NCBI RefSeq assembly: GCF_900101095.1
Contig: NZ_FNFM01000011.1
Span: 1 to 64,000 of the forward strand
Origin: Actinopolyspora mzabensis
Lineage (GTDB): Bacteria; Actinomycetota; Actinomycetes; Mycobacteriales; Pseudonocardiaceae
Reading direction: 5' to 3'
Length of the DNA: 64,000 nucleotides
Below are positions 1-9,690 of this stretch, piece by piece (the first letter of the stretch is position 1; each line of letters opens with the position of its first letter). A program made the position numbers and the translations under genes. The notes beneath the pieces are model-generated. The model saw only the letters and a program-made list of their open reading frames with translations, was not told where the DNA came from and searched no databases.

Positions 1-322
1 CCCTCTCAGGCCGGCTACCCGTCATCGCCTTGGTACGCCACTACCGCACCAACAAGCTGATGGGCCGCGAGCCCCTCCCAAGCCGGAACACCCCCTCACG
101 AAGGTGCACCTTTCCCCACCCATCCATGCGAATGAATGGGGCCATCCGGTATTAGCCCCGGTTTCCCAGGGTTATCCCCACGCCCAGGGCAGGTTACTCA
201 CGTGTTACTCACCCGTCCGCCGCTCTGCACACCCACCACAAAGGCCGGTGCCATCGCTCGACTTGCATGTGTGAAGCGCGCCGTCAGCGTTCGTCCTGAG
301 CCAGGATCAAACTCTCCAACAA
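1..322 (-). rRNA. rrs: 16S ribosomal RNA, 5' part only
   Basis: The reverse strand carries the universal 16S start: AGAGTTTGATCCTGGCTC begins near position 315, followed by the conserved GACGAACGCTGGCGGC-type helix and the GTGAGTAACACGTGAGTAACC stretch in pieces. The 5' end is set at about 322 by analogy with E. coli, where about 7 bases precede AGAGTTTGATC. The gene runs off the left edge of the window. The V1-V2 sequence is actinobacterial; a database comparison of these bases would place the genus. Confidence 0.97.
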
Positions 323-458
323 TGTATGGAAAAAATCAAACCCCAGCACAACCCACACCACACCCGGCAACCACACCCGCGGCCACCCAACCGTGATGCG
401 AGCTGATACTCAAAGCAAAAAAGACAAGAAACAAACACACACACGCGTGCACAAACAC

Positions 459-478
459 TGTTGAATTCTCAAAGAACA
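459..478 (-). promoter_or_regulatory. rRNA leader boxA antitermination site
   Basis: On the minus strand, between the rrn promoter and the 16S gene, the sequence TGTTCTTTGAGAATTCAACA matches the boxA-type element seen in actinobacterial rRNA leaders and spacers (TGTTCTTTGAGAACTCAACAG-like). It is followed by a T/G-rich stretch. Its expected role is to recruit the Nus antitermination factors. It lies about 137 bases upstream of the mature 16S end. Confidence 0.75.
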
Positions 479-672
479 CACCCACCACCCACGCGGCAGG
501 CCCTGCGATCAAGGAAAACCGAGAGTTTTTCCGGCTGTTCCCGATCGCTTCTGTTTTCAACTCTACCACCCGACTGTTCACCCCGTGGATCGGGGGTCCG
601 GATTCAACCAGAACCCGGATCAGTCAAGCGCTGGAGTCGCCCCCGACAGTTTCCCATCGGGAGCACCAAGTT

Positions 673-701
673 ACTTTACTCGGCCCGACCGGCGGTGTCA
701 A
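673..701 (-). promoter_or_regulatory. rrn operon promoter
   Basis: The minus strand reads TTGACA (696-701), a 17-base spacer, then TAAAGT (673-678). This is a near-consensus housekeeping sigma promoter aimed at the 16S gene, with a leader of roughly 340 bases. A second weaker -35-like TTGACT lies at 622-627 without a convincing -10, and TAAGCT near 755 could be a further upstream start. The 323-877 stretch contains no credible gene. Confidence 0.8.
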
Positions 702-877
702 CCCGCCTGTTCCGGCCCGTTCGAAACCCTGCGGGCTCCTGTTCACTTGCTCGTATAGCTTAGCCCACCGCTACAGCTCACTCGAACGGGGGTGTCCCTG
801 TAACGTGAACCGCCCCTCCCGAGGCGGCGTCACGCCCGTGAGCCGCGGAAACGGCCGCAACGTGCTTGCCCCGGCGC

Positions 878-3800
878 TCATTCGGCGTTCGGCTCGGGCC
901 GCAGCCACAGCTTGACGGTACTCGTCTCCGAAGCACCGATCGCCCGCATCAACTGCTCCGGCGCGACCGGTTCACTCCTTCCCACCGGCACGATGTCGTA
1001 ACCCCAGGACGTGAACTCGTGCAACACACCGCTCGGTTCGTCGCCCAGTGCGCGTATCCCCGAGGGCGTGAACGAGCACACCACGGAAGGACGGTGCTGC
1101 CGCAACAGCCCCTCCGCCCCGTGCAGAATCCGATGCACCCTGGATCCGACATCCACGTGCAACACGGAGAGGTTGCGCTCACCGATCCCGTGCTCGCTGT
1201 TGAGCTCACCATCCAACCGCACCCCCCGCAGTCGGACGACGGAGGAGCGCCCGTCCGGAACGGACTGCTGACCCGTTCCCTCCGGTGCCGTCACTTCCAC
1301 CCCGCCGGTGCCTGCGGGCAGTCCAAGGAGTTCGAGGTCCTCGTTCCAGGCCGCGCAATCCAGCACGGTGAGCCGTTCCCGGAGCCGCTCGGCGACGTTG
1401 ACCTCGGCGTTGTGCTCCAGCAGCTCACGGGCTCCCGCGTCCGGCTCCACCGCGACCACACGCCCGGTGTGATTGAGCCTGCCGAGCACGCGGACCGCCT
1501 GGTAACCGACGTAGGCCCCCACGTCGAGGAAAACCCCACCCGGTTCCAGCAGGGAATCGATCAGGGCGGAGACCTCGGCGTCCCAGCGGTGGTGCGAGGA
1601 CAGCCACGGCAGCATCACGGTGTCATCGCCGGGCAGCCGCAGCAGTCCCGCCTCGCACACCACTGGAGTGCCGGGCAGATGTGCCGTGTCGCTGTTGCGT
1701 TCGTGCTCCCGCAGCACGATGCGACGCAACGCGTCGGTACCGCGCAACGCGTTGTCGATGTCCAGGGCGCTGCGGCGCAACCCGTTCTCCAGCTGTTCCT
1801 GCTGGCTCTTCTCCGACTCCTCGATCCGCTGCTCCAACCGGTCGACCCGGTCCAGCGTCCGCTCCACCGCCCCGGTGAGGCTGTCGATGCGCTCGGCGAG
1901 CTCGGAGAGCTGCCGCTGACCGAGCGAATCGCCGGTTTCCTCCAGCCCGCGCAGCCTGCGGTCGTGCTCGGCCAGTTCGGTACGGGCCTGCACCGTGCTG
2001 TCGTCGGCTCCCGCCACTCGGGAACCGAGCTGCTCCTGTCGCTGGGCGAGTTGCGTGAGCTCGGCGCGTACCGCGTTGATGTCGAGGTCGTCGGCGCGTT
2101 CCTGCTGCCTGCGAAGCAGCTCGGAGGAGGTTTTCTCCACCCCGTCGAGCAATGAGCGAATGATGTCGCGAATGTGCTCGTCGTAGTGGCCCAACGCCTT
2201 GAGCACGGCCTTGCGCAACGCGGGTGTGACGGCATTGCGCCCACCCATCCCCACTTCCGGTGGGCGGTGCAGCGCGTGACGGGCGATCAGCAGCGGACGC
2301 AACGGGTCCTCGTCAGGGGAGTGCTGGTCGCGTGCCCACTTCGCCCGCCAATTGCGGTAGGCCGCCTCCACGCGCTCTCGCAGCTGTTCGCCCGCCCTGC
2401 CCGGGGCGAGCTGTCGGGACAGCCGTTCCCTCGCGCCGACGGCGAACCGCTGAAGTTCACTGGGATCGTCGGCGGCCGAGGTCAGCGCGGCAGCGGCGGA
2501 CTCCACGTCGGGTTCGCCACTGCCGTGACATCCCACCAGCACCGCGCCGGACGAGCCGAACAGCTCACCGACCGCCCCCTGCTCCACCGTGATCACCGGA
2601 ATCCCGCACCCCGCGGCGTGCAGCATTCGCAGCGCGTAGCGGTCACCTCCCACACCGCCGTCCGCCCGGTGCAGGGAGACGGCGCAGTCGGCGACCGACA
2701 GGACCGTCTCCTCGGCGTCGTCCCGCTCCAACAGCAGGATCCGGTGGTCGGTGGTGGTGGCCAACCGCAGGCGTTCCGCCGCCTCGGGATGCTCCGCGGC
2801 ACCGCTGACCGCCACGACCAGCCGCACGTCGGTGCGGCTGCCGAACGCGGCACCGAAAGCGGTCACCAGGCCGAGCACGTTCGCGCGGTGTTCCTCGGCG
2901 TGGTCGGCGAAGGCTGCGAAGACGAACTCCTCGTCGATCCCGATGCGTTCCCGGGCGGCCTGCCGGGTGGCGGGCTCCGGTGGCTCCTGCTCCGGGAACG
3001 GCAGCGCGAGTACGCGGGCCTGCACTCCCACGTGACGCGCCGCGTGCCTGCCCGCCTGCGAGAGCGCCCACAGTTCGGTGGGTTCACCGGAAGCGGGAGT
3101 GGTGTCCGCCGGATCCGCCCCAGCGTCCGGCCGAATGTCGATGAGGTGGTGCCCCGCGGGTACGGGCACCGAGGGATCGCAGCGCAGCACGACGGGATAG
3201 CGCGCGTCGTCCGAGTTCGGGATGCCGGAGGTGCGTACGGCGAGCCGGACCAGTTCGGCGAGCCGTCCGGTACCGACGACCGCCACCCCGAGTTGGTCGG
3301 TCATCTCGGAGTCGTCGGTTCCCCTGCTCCGGGCCAACCGCGCGGGCACGCGCCCACTGGCCACCCCGACGCCGGCACACCACTCGCGGAACGCGGCGGC
3401 GTCGTCGGTCAGCGGACTCGGATAGTCGCGCCGCAACACCTGATCGTCCTGCCACAGGGCGAAGTCCCATCGCGAGCACCCTGCGGCGCGCTGCTGCTCG
3501 TCGGCGGGACTGCCCGCCCACTCCAGGAATTCGGCGAACGGGTCACGTTCCGGTCCGGCCGGTTCGAAGGGACTGGGCACGACGGGATCGCCCGAGGACT
3601 CGGCGGACAACCACTGGCTCCGGTACGCGGCGCGCAGCGAGGTCGGCAGCACCGTACCGTCGGGCAGTTCGTCGAACGGCGAGGCTCGTTCGCTCGTCAT
3701 CCCCCGCGAGACGAGCGCGTTGCGGTAACCGGCGCACAGCTGCGCCAGCGGCGGTGATTCGGAGAGCAGCACCCGGGGGCGGTCGGAGTACTCCGCGGAG

Positions 3801-4681
3801 AACAACCAGGGGCGCTGCGGTTCGAACCCCTCGAAATGGACGGTACGCAGCGGATGACCATCCACGGTGTACTCGCCGTCGGAGGTTTCGAGCTCACGCT
3901 GCCCGGCGTTGTACACCGACAGCCCCACGCCCGGGTCGCGCAGCACCCGGTGTTCGACCATGGCGGGCAGCCCCTCGAAGAACTCGCTCGCGGCGTCCGG
4001 TTCGGCACGCACCCGCTGGGCCCACTCGTCGAGTACCCGTTCCGCACCGCGGGCCACCGCGAGCAGGTTCGGGTCGAACGAGCCCGCCCGGGCCAGGTCC
4101 CTCGCTCCGGGGCGCAGCCCGTCGGAGGGCAGCGGGCGAATCACCCGGGGAGCGAGCCCCAACGGCGCTTCGCCGCTCAACGTGGCGAGCGGTTCCCCGA
4201 ACGGGCCGAACACCCGGACCACCGGCGAGAGGTACAACACGAGTGGTTCGGAGCGCAGCAGGTGGGCGAGCAGTCCGGGAAGTACGACCGAGTTGAGCAG
4301 GTCGCCACCGCAGGCCGTGGCAAGCCGGGAGAGCTCGACCTCGTCGATACCGATGTCGGCGGGGGTGCTGACCTCTTCCCGCAGCTCGGCTTCGAGATCG
4401 GTGGCGAAGTCCAGCAGCAGGATCGTGAACCGCCCGCCGGGGTGGCACCGCAGGAACGAGTCACGCAGTACCCGCGCCCCGGCGAGCTGACCGTGCCGGG
4501 CGACCGTGCAACCGTGCGGGACGGGGAACTCGGCCCCGTCCCCGGCGGGCCGAGTTGATTCGTCCTCCGGCAGTTCGGCGGGCCAGGCAGGCTCGTCGGC
4601 GAACTCGTCCGCCGAACCGAGTCCTTCCGGCTCGGCGGACGGCCACTGGTTCGATTCGGAGTGGTCCAGGGGATCGTTCAC
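878..4681 (-). CDS. Multidomain glycosyltransferase / coiled coil / FkbM-type methyltransferase
   Basis: About 1267 residues from a GTG at 4681, chosen because it follows the glnA2 stop by 50 bases and has AGGA upstream; the longer open frame would lie inside glnA2. Visible parts: an N-terminal region (about 1-440) with a DPFAEFLEWAG-like motif common in actinobacterial multidomain glycosyltransferases; a GT-B/GT4-like domain (about 460-770); a heptad-rich coiled coil (about 830-970); and a C-terminal FkbM-type SAM methyltransferase with VFLDVGAYVGYQ near residue 1050 and a VVAVEPD acidic strand. It probably modifies a cell-surface glycan or glycolipid; substrate unknown. It is codirectional with glnA2 and ends just upstream of the rRNA promoter. 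Domain order is seen; function is inferred. Confidence 0.72.
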   Translation of the reverse strand: MNDPLDHSESNQWPSAEPEGLGSADEFADEPAWPAELPEDESTRPAGDGAEFPVPHGCTVARHGQLAGARVLRDSFLRCHPGGRFTILLLDFATDLEAELREEVSTPADIGIDEVELSRLATACGGDLLNSVVLPGLLAHLLRSEPLVLYLSPVVRVFGPFGEPLATLSGEAPLGLAPRVIRPLPSDGLRPGARDLARAGSFDPNLLAVARGAERVLDEWAQRVRAEPDAASEFFEGLPAMVEHRVLRDPGVGLSVYNAGQRELETSDGEYTVDGHPLRTVHFEGFEPQRPWLFSAEYSDRPRVLLSESPPLAQLCAGYRNALVSRGMTSERASPFDELPDGTVLPTSLRAAYRSQWLSAESSGDPVVPSPFEPAGPERDPFAEFLEWAGSPADEQQRAAGCSRWDFALWQDDQVLRRDYPSPLTDDAAAFREWCAGVGVASGRVPARLARSRGTDDSEMTDQLGVAVVGTGRLAELVRLAVRTSGIPNSDDARYPVVLRCDPSVPVPAGHHLIDIRPDAGADPADTTPASGEPTELWALSQAGRHAARHVGVQARVLALPFPEQEPPEPATRQAARERIGIDEEFVFAAFADHAEEHRANVLGLVTAFGAAFGSRTDVRLVVAVSGAAEHPEAAERLRLATTTDHRILLLERDDAEETVLSVADCAVSLHRADGGVGGDRYALRMLHAAGCGIPVITVEQGAVGELFGSSGAVLVGCHGSGEPDVESAAAALTSAADDPSELQRFAVGARERLSRQLAPGRAGEQLRERVEAAYRNWRAKWARDQHSPDEDPLRPLLIARHALHRPPEVGMGGRNAVTPALRKAVLKALGHYDEHIRDIIRSLLDGVEKTSSELLRRQQERADDLDINAVRAELTQLAQRQEQLGSRVAGADDSTVQARTELAEHDRRLRGLEETGDSLGQRQLSELAERIDSLTGAVERTLDRVDRLEQRIEESEKSQQEQLENGLRRSALDIDNALRGTDALRRIVLREHERNSDTAHLPGTPVVCEAGLLRLPGDDTVMLPWLSSHHRWDAEVSALIDSLLEPGGVFLDVGAYVGYQAVRVLGRLNHTGRVVAVEPDAGARELLEHNAEVNVAERLRERLTVLDCAAWNEDLELLGLPAGTGGVEVTAPEGTGQQSVPDGRSSVVRLRGVRLDGELNSEHGIGERNLSVLHVDVGSRVHRILHGAEGLLRQHRPSVVCSFTPSGIRALGDEPSGVLHEFTSWGYDIVPVGRSEPVAPEQLMRAIGASETSTVKLWLRPEPNAE

Positions 4682-4731
4682 GAGTCCTGAACCTACCGTC
4701 GAGGCTTCGAGGTCGGCACTCCCCGACCGGA

Positions 4732-6075
4732 TCACAGCATGGGCATCAGGGTGCGCAGCTCGTAAGGCGTGACGTGACTGCGATAGGCGTTCCATTCGGC
4801 CCGCTTGTTGCGCAGGAAGAAGTCGAACACGTGCTCGCCGAGCGTCTCCGCCATGAGCTCCGAGTTCTCCATCTCGGAGAGCGCCTCGTTGAGGTTCTGC
4901 GGCAGGCTGGGGTACCCGGCGGCCTTGCGCTCGCTCTCGGTCAGTGACCAGACGTCGTCCTCGGCGGCCGGGGGAAGCTCGTAGCCCTGCTCCACGCCGC
5001 GCAGCCCCGCGGCGAGGATGGCGGCATAAGCCAGGTAGGGGTTGCAAGCGGAGTCGAGGTTGCGCATCTCCACGCGCCGGGAGGAGGACTTGCCCGGCGA
5101 GTACATCGGCACCCGCACCAGCGCGGAGCGGTTCGCGTGGCCCCAGCAGACCGCCGTGGGTGCCTCACCGCCGACCACGAGGCGTTTGTAGGAATTCACC
5201 CATTGATTGGTAACCGCGCTGATTTCCCTGGCGTGTCGCAGCAGCCCGGCCACGAAGGCCCGACCGGTGTCGGAGAGCTCGTAGGGGTTCTCCGGGTGGT
5301 AGAAGGCGTTCTGGTCACCCTCGAACAGACTGATGTGGGTGTGCATCCCCGAACCGGGTTGCTCGCTGAACGGTTTGGGCATGAACGAGGCCCGCACGTT
5401 CTGGGTGAGTGCGACCTCCTTGACCGTGTAACGGAAGGTCATCACGTTGTCGGCCATGGTCAGGGCGTCGGCGTAGCGCAGGTCGATCTCCTGCTGCCCT
5501 GGGGCTCCCTCGTGGTGGCTGAACTCGACGGAGATCCCCATCGCCTCCAGCGCCTCGATGGCGTTGCGCCGGAAGTGCGGGGCGGCGTCGTGGCTGGCCT
5601 GGTCGAAGTACCCGCCGGAATCGGCGGCCACGGGCTCGCTGCCGTCGACGGGCAGATTCTTGAGCAGGAAGAACTCGATCTCCGGGTGCACGTAGCAGGT
5701 GAACCCGGCCTCGGTCGCCTTCGAGAGGGTGCGCCGGAGTACGTGCCTGGGGTCGGCCCAGCAGGGCGAGCCGTCCGGCATCGTGATGTCGCAGTACATC
5801 CGTGCCGAGTAGTGTTCGCCGTCGGCGGTTTCCCAGGGCAGTACCTGGAAGGTCGCCGGATCGGGGTTGGCGACCATGTCCGACTCGTAGATTCGGGAGA
5901 ATCCTTCGATGGCGGAGCCGTCGAAACCGATCCCCTCGGCGAAGGCCCCTTCGAGCTCGGCGGGCGAGATGGCCACCGATTTGAGAATGCCGAGAACGTC
6001 GGTGAACCACAGCCGCACGAAGCGGATGTCGCGTTCTTCCAGAGTGCGGAGCACGAACTCCTGCTGACGGTCCAT
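4732..6075 (-). CDS. glnA2: Glutamine synthetase, GlnA2-type
   Basis: 447 residues, beginning MDRQQEFVLRTLEERDIRF, nearly the same start and length (446 residues) as mycobacterial GlnA2. It would condense glutamate and ammonia to glutamine with ATP in the cytoplasm. Seen: the beta-Grasp N-terminal domain; metal/substrate motifs HPEIEFFLL, the GAPGQQEIDL strand and SGMHTHISL; and RVEMRNLDSACNPYLAYAAI near the C-terminus. Its GSI-alpha-like length and the absence of an obvious adenylylation tyrosine loop suggest it is not the main GlnE-regulated enzyme. It sits next to the Hip1-like hydrolase, the M. tuberculosis Rv2222c-Rv2224c order. A perfect hairpin lies 29 bases upstream of the start. Confidence 0.93.
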   Translation of the reverse strand: MDRQQEFVLRTLEERDIRFVRLWFTDVLGILKSVAISPAELEGAFAEGIGFDGSAIEGFSRIYESDMVANPDPATFQVLPWETADGEHYSARMYCDITMPDGSPCWADPRHVLRRTLSKATEAGFTCYVHPEIEFFLLKNLPVDGSEPVAADSGGYFDQASHDAAPHFRRNAIEALEAMGISVEFSHHEGAPGQQEIDLRYADALTMADNVMTFRYTVKEVALTQNVRASFMPKPFSEQPGSGMHTHISLFEGDQNAFYHPENPYELSDTGRAFVAGLLRHAREISAVTNQWVNSYKRLVVGGEAPTAVCWGHANRSALVRVPMYSPGKSSSRRVEMRNLDSACNPYLAYAAILAAGLRGVEQGYELPPAAEDDVWSLTESERKAAGYPSLPQNLNEALSEMENSELMAETLGEHVFDFFLRNKRAEWNAYRSHVTPYELRTLMPML

Positions 6076-6104
6076 GCCCGCACCCTAAGCGTCCGGGCGG
6101 GTTC

Positions 6105-6140
6105 GTGCCCCACCCGCTCGGTCACGAGCGGGTGGGGCAC
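6105..6140 (-). terminator. Perfect 16-bp hairpin between the Hip1-like gene and glnA2
   Basis: GTGCCCCACCCGCTCG (6105-6120), a GTCA loop and its exact complement (6125-6140) form a 16-bp stem. It has no T tract, as is common in actinobacteria. It lies 110 bases past the hydrolase stop and only 29 bases before the glnA2 ATG, so it could terminate the upstream gene or act in the glnA2 leader. Confidence 0.65.
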
Positions 6141-6250
6141 CTCCGCCGAAAAGTAGGCGAGACCCGTTCGGGCCGGAGTGCTCGGCCCGGGCCATCGGTG
6201 CGGGGCTCTCGGCTCGGGACGGGCGCACGGTCCCGACCGGAAGACCTCGG

Positions 6251-7828
6251 TCAGGCCGAGCAGCGCTTGCCCTGCTCGGGGGCCTGCAGCTCGACCAGGT
6301 AGCGCGTTCCGGCCTTGTTCACGCAGTCGTTGTCGCCGAGGAAGACCCCGTGCCCCTCACCCTCGTAGGTCAGCAGCCGCCCGCCGAGCGCCTCGGCGAG
6401 CTCGCGGCCGTTCTCGTAGGGCGTGGCCGGATCGCCGGTGGTCGAGATCACCACCGTGGCGGGCAGTTTCCCCGGGCGCGGTTCCGGTTTGTCCCCGGTC
6501 TCCGGGAGGGGCCAGAAGGCACAGCGGCCACGGGCGGAACTGATCGGATGACCGTCGTCGGTGAAGGGGGCGGCCTGGCGGTACTTCCGGTTGAGTTCGC
6601 GCTGTTGCTGCCTGCCGCCGATGCGGTTGGCGTCCACGCAGAGCACCGCCTGGTGCGCGGCCATCATGTTGGAGTAGGAGCCGTCCTCGGCCCTGCCGTG
6701 GTAGAGGTCGGCCAGTCGCAGCAGCGTCGATCCGTCGCCGTTGGCCAGTCGGGCCAACCCCGCGTTGAGCGGCTTCCAGTACTGCTTCGTGTACATCGCC
6801 TGTACGAGACCGGTCTGGGCATCCGCGTAGGACAGTTTCCTCCCGTCGTACACGGTGGAGGCAGGATTGCCGATCAACGGTCGGGTGATCTCGTGGAACC
6901 GCTGCACCGCGCGGTCCGGATCGCTGCCCAGTGCGCAGCGCTGCTGCCGGGCGCACCACTGTGCGAAGGAGTCGAAGGCCTGCTGGAAGCCGGCGGCCTG
7001 TTCCAGCTGCATCTCGGTCTGGTCCCACTCCCCCGGCGCCACGGCGCCGTCGAGCACCATGGCCCGGACGCGGTCCGGGAATCGGGAGGCGTACTCGTTG
7101 CCGAGCAACGTGCCGTAGGAGTAACCGAGATAGGTGAGTTTCTCGTCACCGAGCGCGGCCCGCAGCACGTCCATGTCCCTGGCGACGCTGGCGGTGCCCA
7201 CGTTGGCCAGTAACTTTTCCCCGCTGCGTTCGGCGCACTTCTCGGCGTAGCGGCGGTTCTCCCGCTCGATCCGTTCGACGGCTCCGTCGGAGGTGATCAC
7301 CTCGGAGTTCTGTCGAGCCGCGTCCTTCTCCGTGGGAGTTAGGCACTCGACGCGAGGGGTGCTGGCCCCGACGCCGCGCGGGTCGAAGCCGACCAGGTCG
7401 AACTTCCCGCCGAGCTCGGTGCTCTTCACGCCGGAGACCCGTGCGGCGGCGCTCTGCATGCCCGAACCACCGGGCCCGCCCGGGTTGAGCACCAGTGAGC
7501 CGATACGCGCCTGCTCGTCGGAGGCGGACCGGCGCAGCACTCCGATCTTCGCGGTCTCGCCCTCGGGCTCGTCGTAGTCCAGCGGCACGGTCAGCCGGGC
7601 GCATTCCAGACCCTCGGCACCGAAGAGTTCCTCGGAGCGGGGCGTGGTGGTGTAGGACTTGCAGTTCTCCCAGTCGAGTGACTGCTGGTAGTAGCGCTGC
7701 AGTTCGGCGGTGGAGCTCTGCGCATCGGATGGTTCGTTGTGCTGCTGTTGTGACTCCTGCGTGTTCGAGCACGCCGTCATAACCCCCAGAAGAGCGACAG
7801 CGGCGACCACGATTCGTGGGCGAGGCAT
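6251..7828 (-). CDS. Exported alpha/beta-hydrolase peptidase, Hip1/CaeA (SlpD/TAP-like) family
   Basis: 525 residues from the ATG at 7828; a GTG at 7897 would leave only 17 bases to the divergent nadE and would hide the signal peptide. The N-terminus has Arg residues, a hydrophobic stretch and GVMTAC, giving a probable lipoprotein cysteine at residue 20. The serine nucleophile is in GYSYGT (Ser about 237), the acid in TTGDPATPYENG and the histidine in GEGHGVFLGDND, with an oxyanion-type NPGGPGGSG at about 115-123. Length and context match M. tuberculosis Rv2224c (Hip1/CaeA, about 520 residues), a cell-envelope serine protease. The TAP-like C-terminal domain suggests aminopeptidase activity on exported peptides; the substrate here is unknown. 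Confidence 0.85.
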   Translation of the reverse strand: MPRPRIVVAAVALLGVMTACSNTQESQQQHNEPSDAQSSTAELQRYYQQSLDWENCKSYTTTPRSEELFGAEGLECARLTVPLDYDEPEGETAKIGVLRRSASDEQARIGSLVLNPGGPGGSGMQSAAARVSGVKSTELGGKFDLVGFDPRGVGASTPRVECLTPTEKDAARQNSEVITSDGAVERIERENRRYAEKCAERSGEKLLANVGTASVARDMDVLRAALGDEKLTYLGYSYGTLLGNEYASRFPDRVRAMVLDGAVAPGEWDQTEMQLEQAAGFQQAFDSFAQWCARQQRCALGSDPDRAVQRFHEITRPLIGNPASTVYDGRKLSYADAQTGLVQAMYTKQYWKPLNAGLARLANGDGSTLLRLADLYHGRAEDGSYSNMMAAHQAVLCVDANRIGGRQQQRELNRKYRQAAPFTDDGHPISSARGRCAFWPLPETGDKPEPRPGKLPATVVISTTGDPATPYENGRELAEALGGRLLTYEGEGHGVFLGDNDCVNKAGTRYLVELQAPEQGKRCSA

Positions 7829-7914
7829 GCGCGAGATCGTGACACGCGACACCAACACCGCACGATGGGTCGCCCCGGCGAACGTGCGCGTCGTCACTGA
7901 GCGAAGATGGGGGC

Positions 7915-9690
7915 ATGCCGCAGTTGCGCGTAGCTCTGGCCCAGGTAAACCCCTGCGTGGGCGATATCGCGGGTAACAGTTCGCTGGTCCTGGAACGCAG
8001 CGAGGAAGCCGTGGCGCGCGGGGCGCACGTCGTGGCCTTCCCGGAGATGGTGCTGTCCGGCTACCCGGTGGAGGACCTGGCGCTGCGCAAGTCGTTCGCG
8101 GCGGCCAACCGCGCCGAGCTGGAGTCGCTGGCGGTGCGGCTCCGGGACGCGGGCTGCGGCGAGGCGCTGGTGATCGTGGGACATCTGGACCGCGACGACG
8201 AGGGGGTGCGCAACGCGGCTTCGCTGCTGCACGGCGGCGAGGTGGTCGACACCTACTTCAAGCACCACCTGCCGAACTACGGCGTCTTCGACGAGGCACG
8301 CTACTTCGCCCCCGGCTACGACCTGCCGATCGTGCGGTTCCACGGTCTCGATATCGGTGTGGTCATCTGCGAGGACATCTGGCAGAACGGCGGACCGATC
8401 GCGGCCCTCGGCAAGGTCGGGGTGGACGCGGTGGTCTGCGTCAACGGTTCGCCGTACCAGCGGGCCAAGGACCACGAGCGCACCCAGCTGGTGGTGCGCC
8501 GCGCCGCCGAGGCCGGGGCACCGATGGCCTACGTGAACATGGTCGGCGCGCAGGACGAGCTGGTCTTCGACGGCGACTCGATGATCGCCACGAACCACGG
8601 GGAACTGCTGAGTCGCGCCCCTCGGTTCACGGAGCACCTGCTGGTGCGCGACCTGGAGCTCACCGCGGGCGGGCACACCTCCACCGATGTCTCCCCCGAA
8701 CCGGTCGACCAGGGCACACCGCTGCACTTCCGCCCGCGCGCGCTGCCCGCCTTCCACGTCGACCGGATCACGCTGCGCCCTGATCCGCTGCCCGCCTACG
8801 AGCCTTCCGAGAGCGAGGGCGTCGCAGAGCCACTGTCCGAGGAGGCCGAGGTGTGGTGGGCGCTGGTCACCGGGCTGCGGGACTACCTGCGCAAGAACGG
8901 CTTCAAGTCGGTGGCCTTCGGCTTCTCCGGTGGCATCGACTCGTCGGTGTGCGCGGCGCTCAGCGCGGACGCCATCGGCCCGGCTGGGCTGTACGGGGTG
9001 TCGCTGCCCTCGCACTACTCCTCGGAGCACTCCCGTTCCGACGCGGCCGAGCTGGCCGAGCGGATCGGCTGCCACTTCGAGGTGCACGCGATCGAGGACA
9101 TGGTCCGGGTGTTCGTCGACCAGCTGGGACTGTCCGGACTGGCCGAGGAGAACGTGCAGGCGCGCTGCCGGGGCATCACGCTGATGGCGCTGTCCAATCA
9201 GCACGGACATCTGGTGCTGGCTCCGGGCAACAAGACCGAGCTGGCGGTGGGCTACTCCACGATCTACGGCGACGCGGTCGGCGGGTTCGCGCCGATCAAG
9301 GACGTACCCAAGACGCTGGTGTGGCGGCTGGCGCGCTGGCGCAACGCGGAGGCCGAGAAGCGCGGGGAGACCCCGCCGATCCCGGAGAGCTCGATCACCA
9401 AGGCACCTTCGGCCGAGCTGCGGCCGGGCCAGGTGGACACTGACTCGCTACCGCCGTACGAACTGCTCGACGAGGTACTGGACGGCTACGTCGAGGGCGA
9501 CAAGGGCTACGAGGACCTGATCGGTGAGGGATTCGACGCGGAGCTGGTGGAACGGGTGCTGCGGATGGTCGACCGGGCGGAGTACAAGCGCAGGCAGTAC
9601 CCACCGGGCACCAAGATCACGCTGAAGGCGTTCGGCCGGGACCGCAGGTTGCCCGTGACGAACCGGTGGCGCGAGGCGCGGCCCGCATAA
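7915..9690 (+). CDS. nadE: Glutamine-dependent NAD+ synthetase
   Basis: 591 residues. The N-terminal nitrilase-type amidase domain (about 1-270) shows the Glu of FPEMVLSGYP, the Lys of YFKHHLPNYG and the Cys of GVVICEDIW. The C-terminal synthetase domain begins near 315 with the ATP pyrophosphatase loop FSGGIDSSVCAAL. It amidates nicotinic acid adenine dinucleotide to NAD+ using glutamine-derived ammonia. It is divergent from the Hip1-like gene with an 86-base gap and starts ATGCCGCAG; a short in-frame N-terminus matches the family. Full length, no defects seen. It is a single-gene unit: the next gene downstream is a separate regulator fragment. Confidence 0.95.
   Translation: MPQLRVALAQVNPCVGDIAGNSSLVLERSEEAVARGAHVVAFPEMVLSGYPVEDLALRKSFAAANRAELESLAVRLRDAGCGEALVIVGHLDRDDEGVRNAASLLHGGEVVDTYFKHHLPNYGVFDEARYFAPGYDLPIVRFHGLDIGVVICEDIWQNGGPIAALGKVGVDAVVCVNGSPYQRAKDHERTQLVVRRAAEAGAPMAYVNMVGAQDELVFDGDSMIATNHGELLSRAPRFTEHLLVRDLELTAGGHTSTDVSPEPVDQGTPLHFRPRALPAFHVDRITLRPDPLPAYEPSESEGVAEPLSEEAEVWWALVTGLRDYLRKNGFKSVAFGFSGGIDSSVCAALSADAIGPAGLYGVSLPSHYSSEHSRSDAAELAERIGCHFEVHAIEDMVRVFVDQLGLSGLAEENVQARCRGITLMALSNQHGHLVLAPGNKTELAVGYSTIYGDAVGGFAPIKDVPKTLVWRLARWRNAEAEKRGETPPIPESSITKAPSAELRPGQVDTDSLPPYELLDEVLDGYVEGDKGYEDLIGEGFDAELVERVLRMVDRAEYKRRQYPPGTKITLKAFGRDRRLPVTNRWREARPA

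Noticed and set aside
4682-5047. Upstream extension of the glycosyltransferase/FkbM gene
   Set aside because: It would overlap the 3' part of glnA2 by over 300 bases; GTG 4681 with a ribosome site explains the gene.
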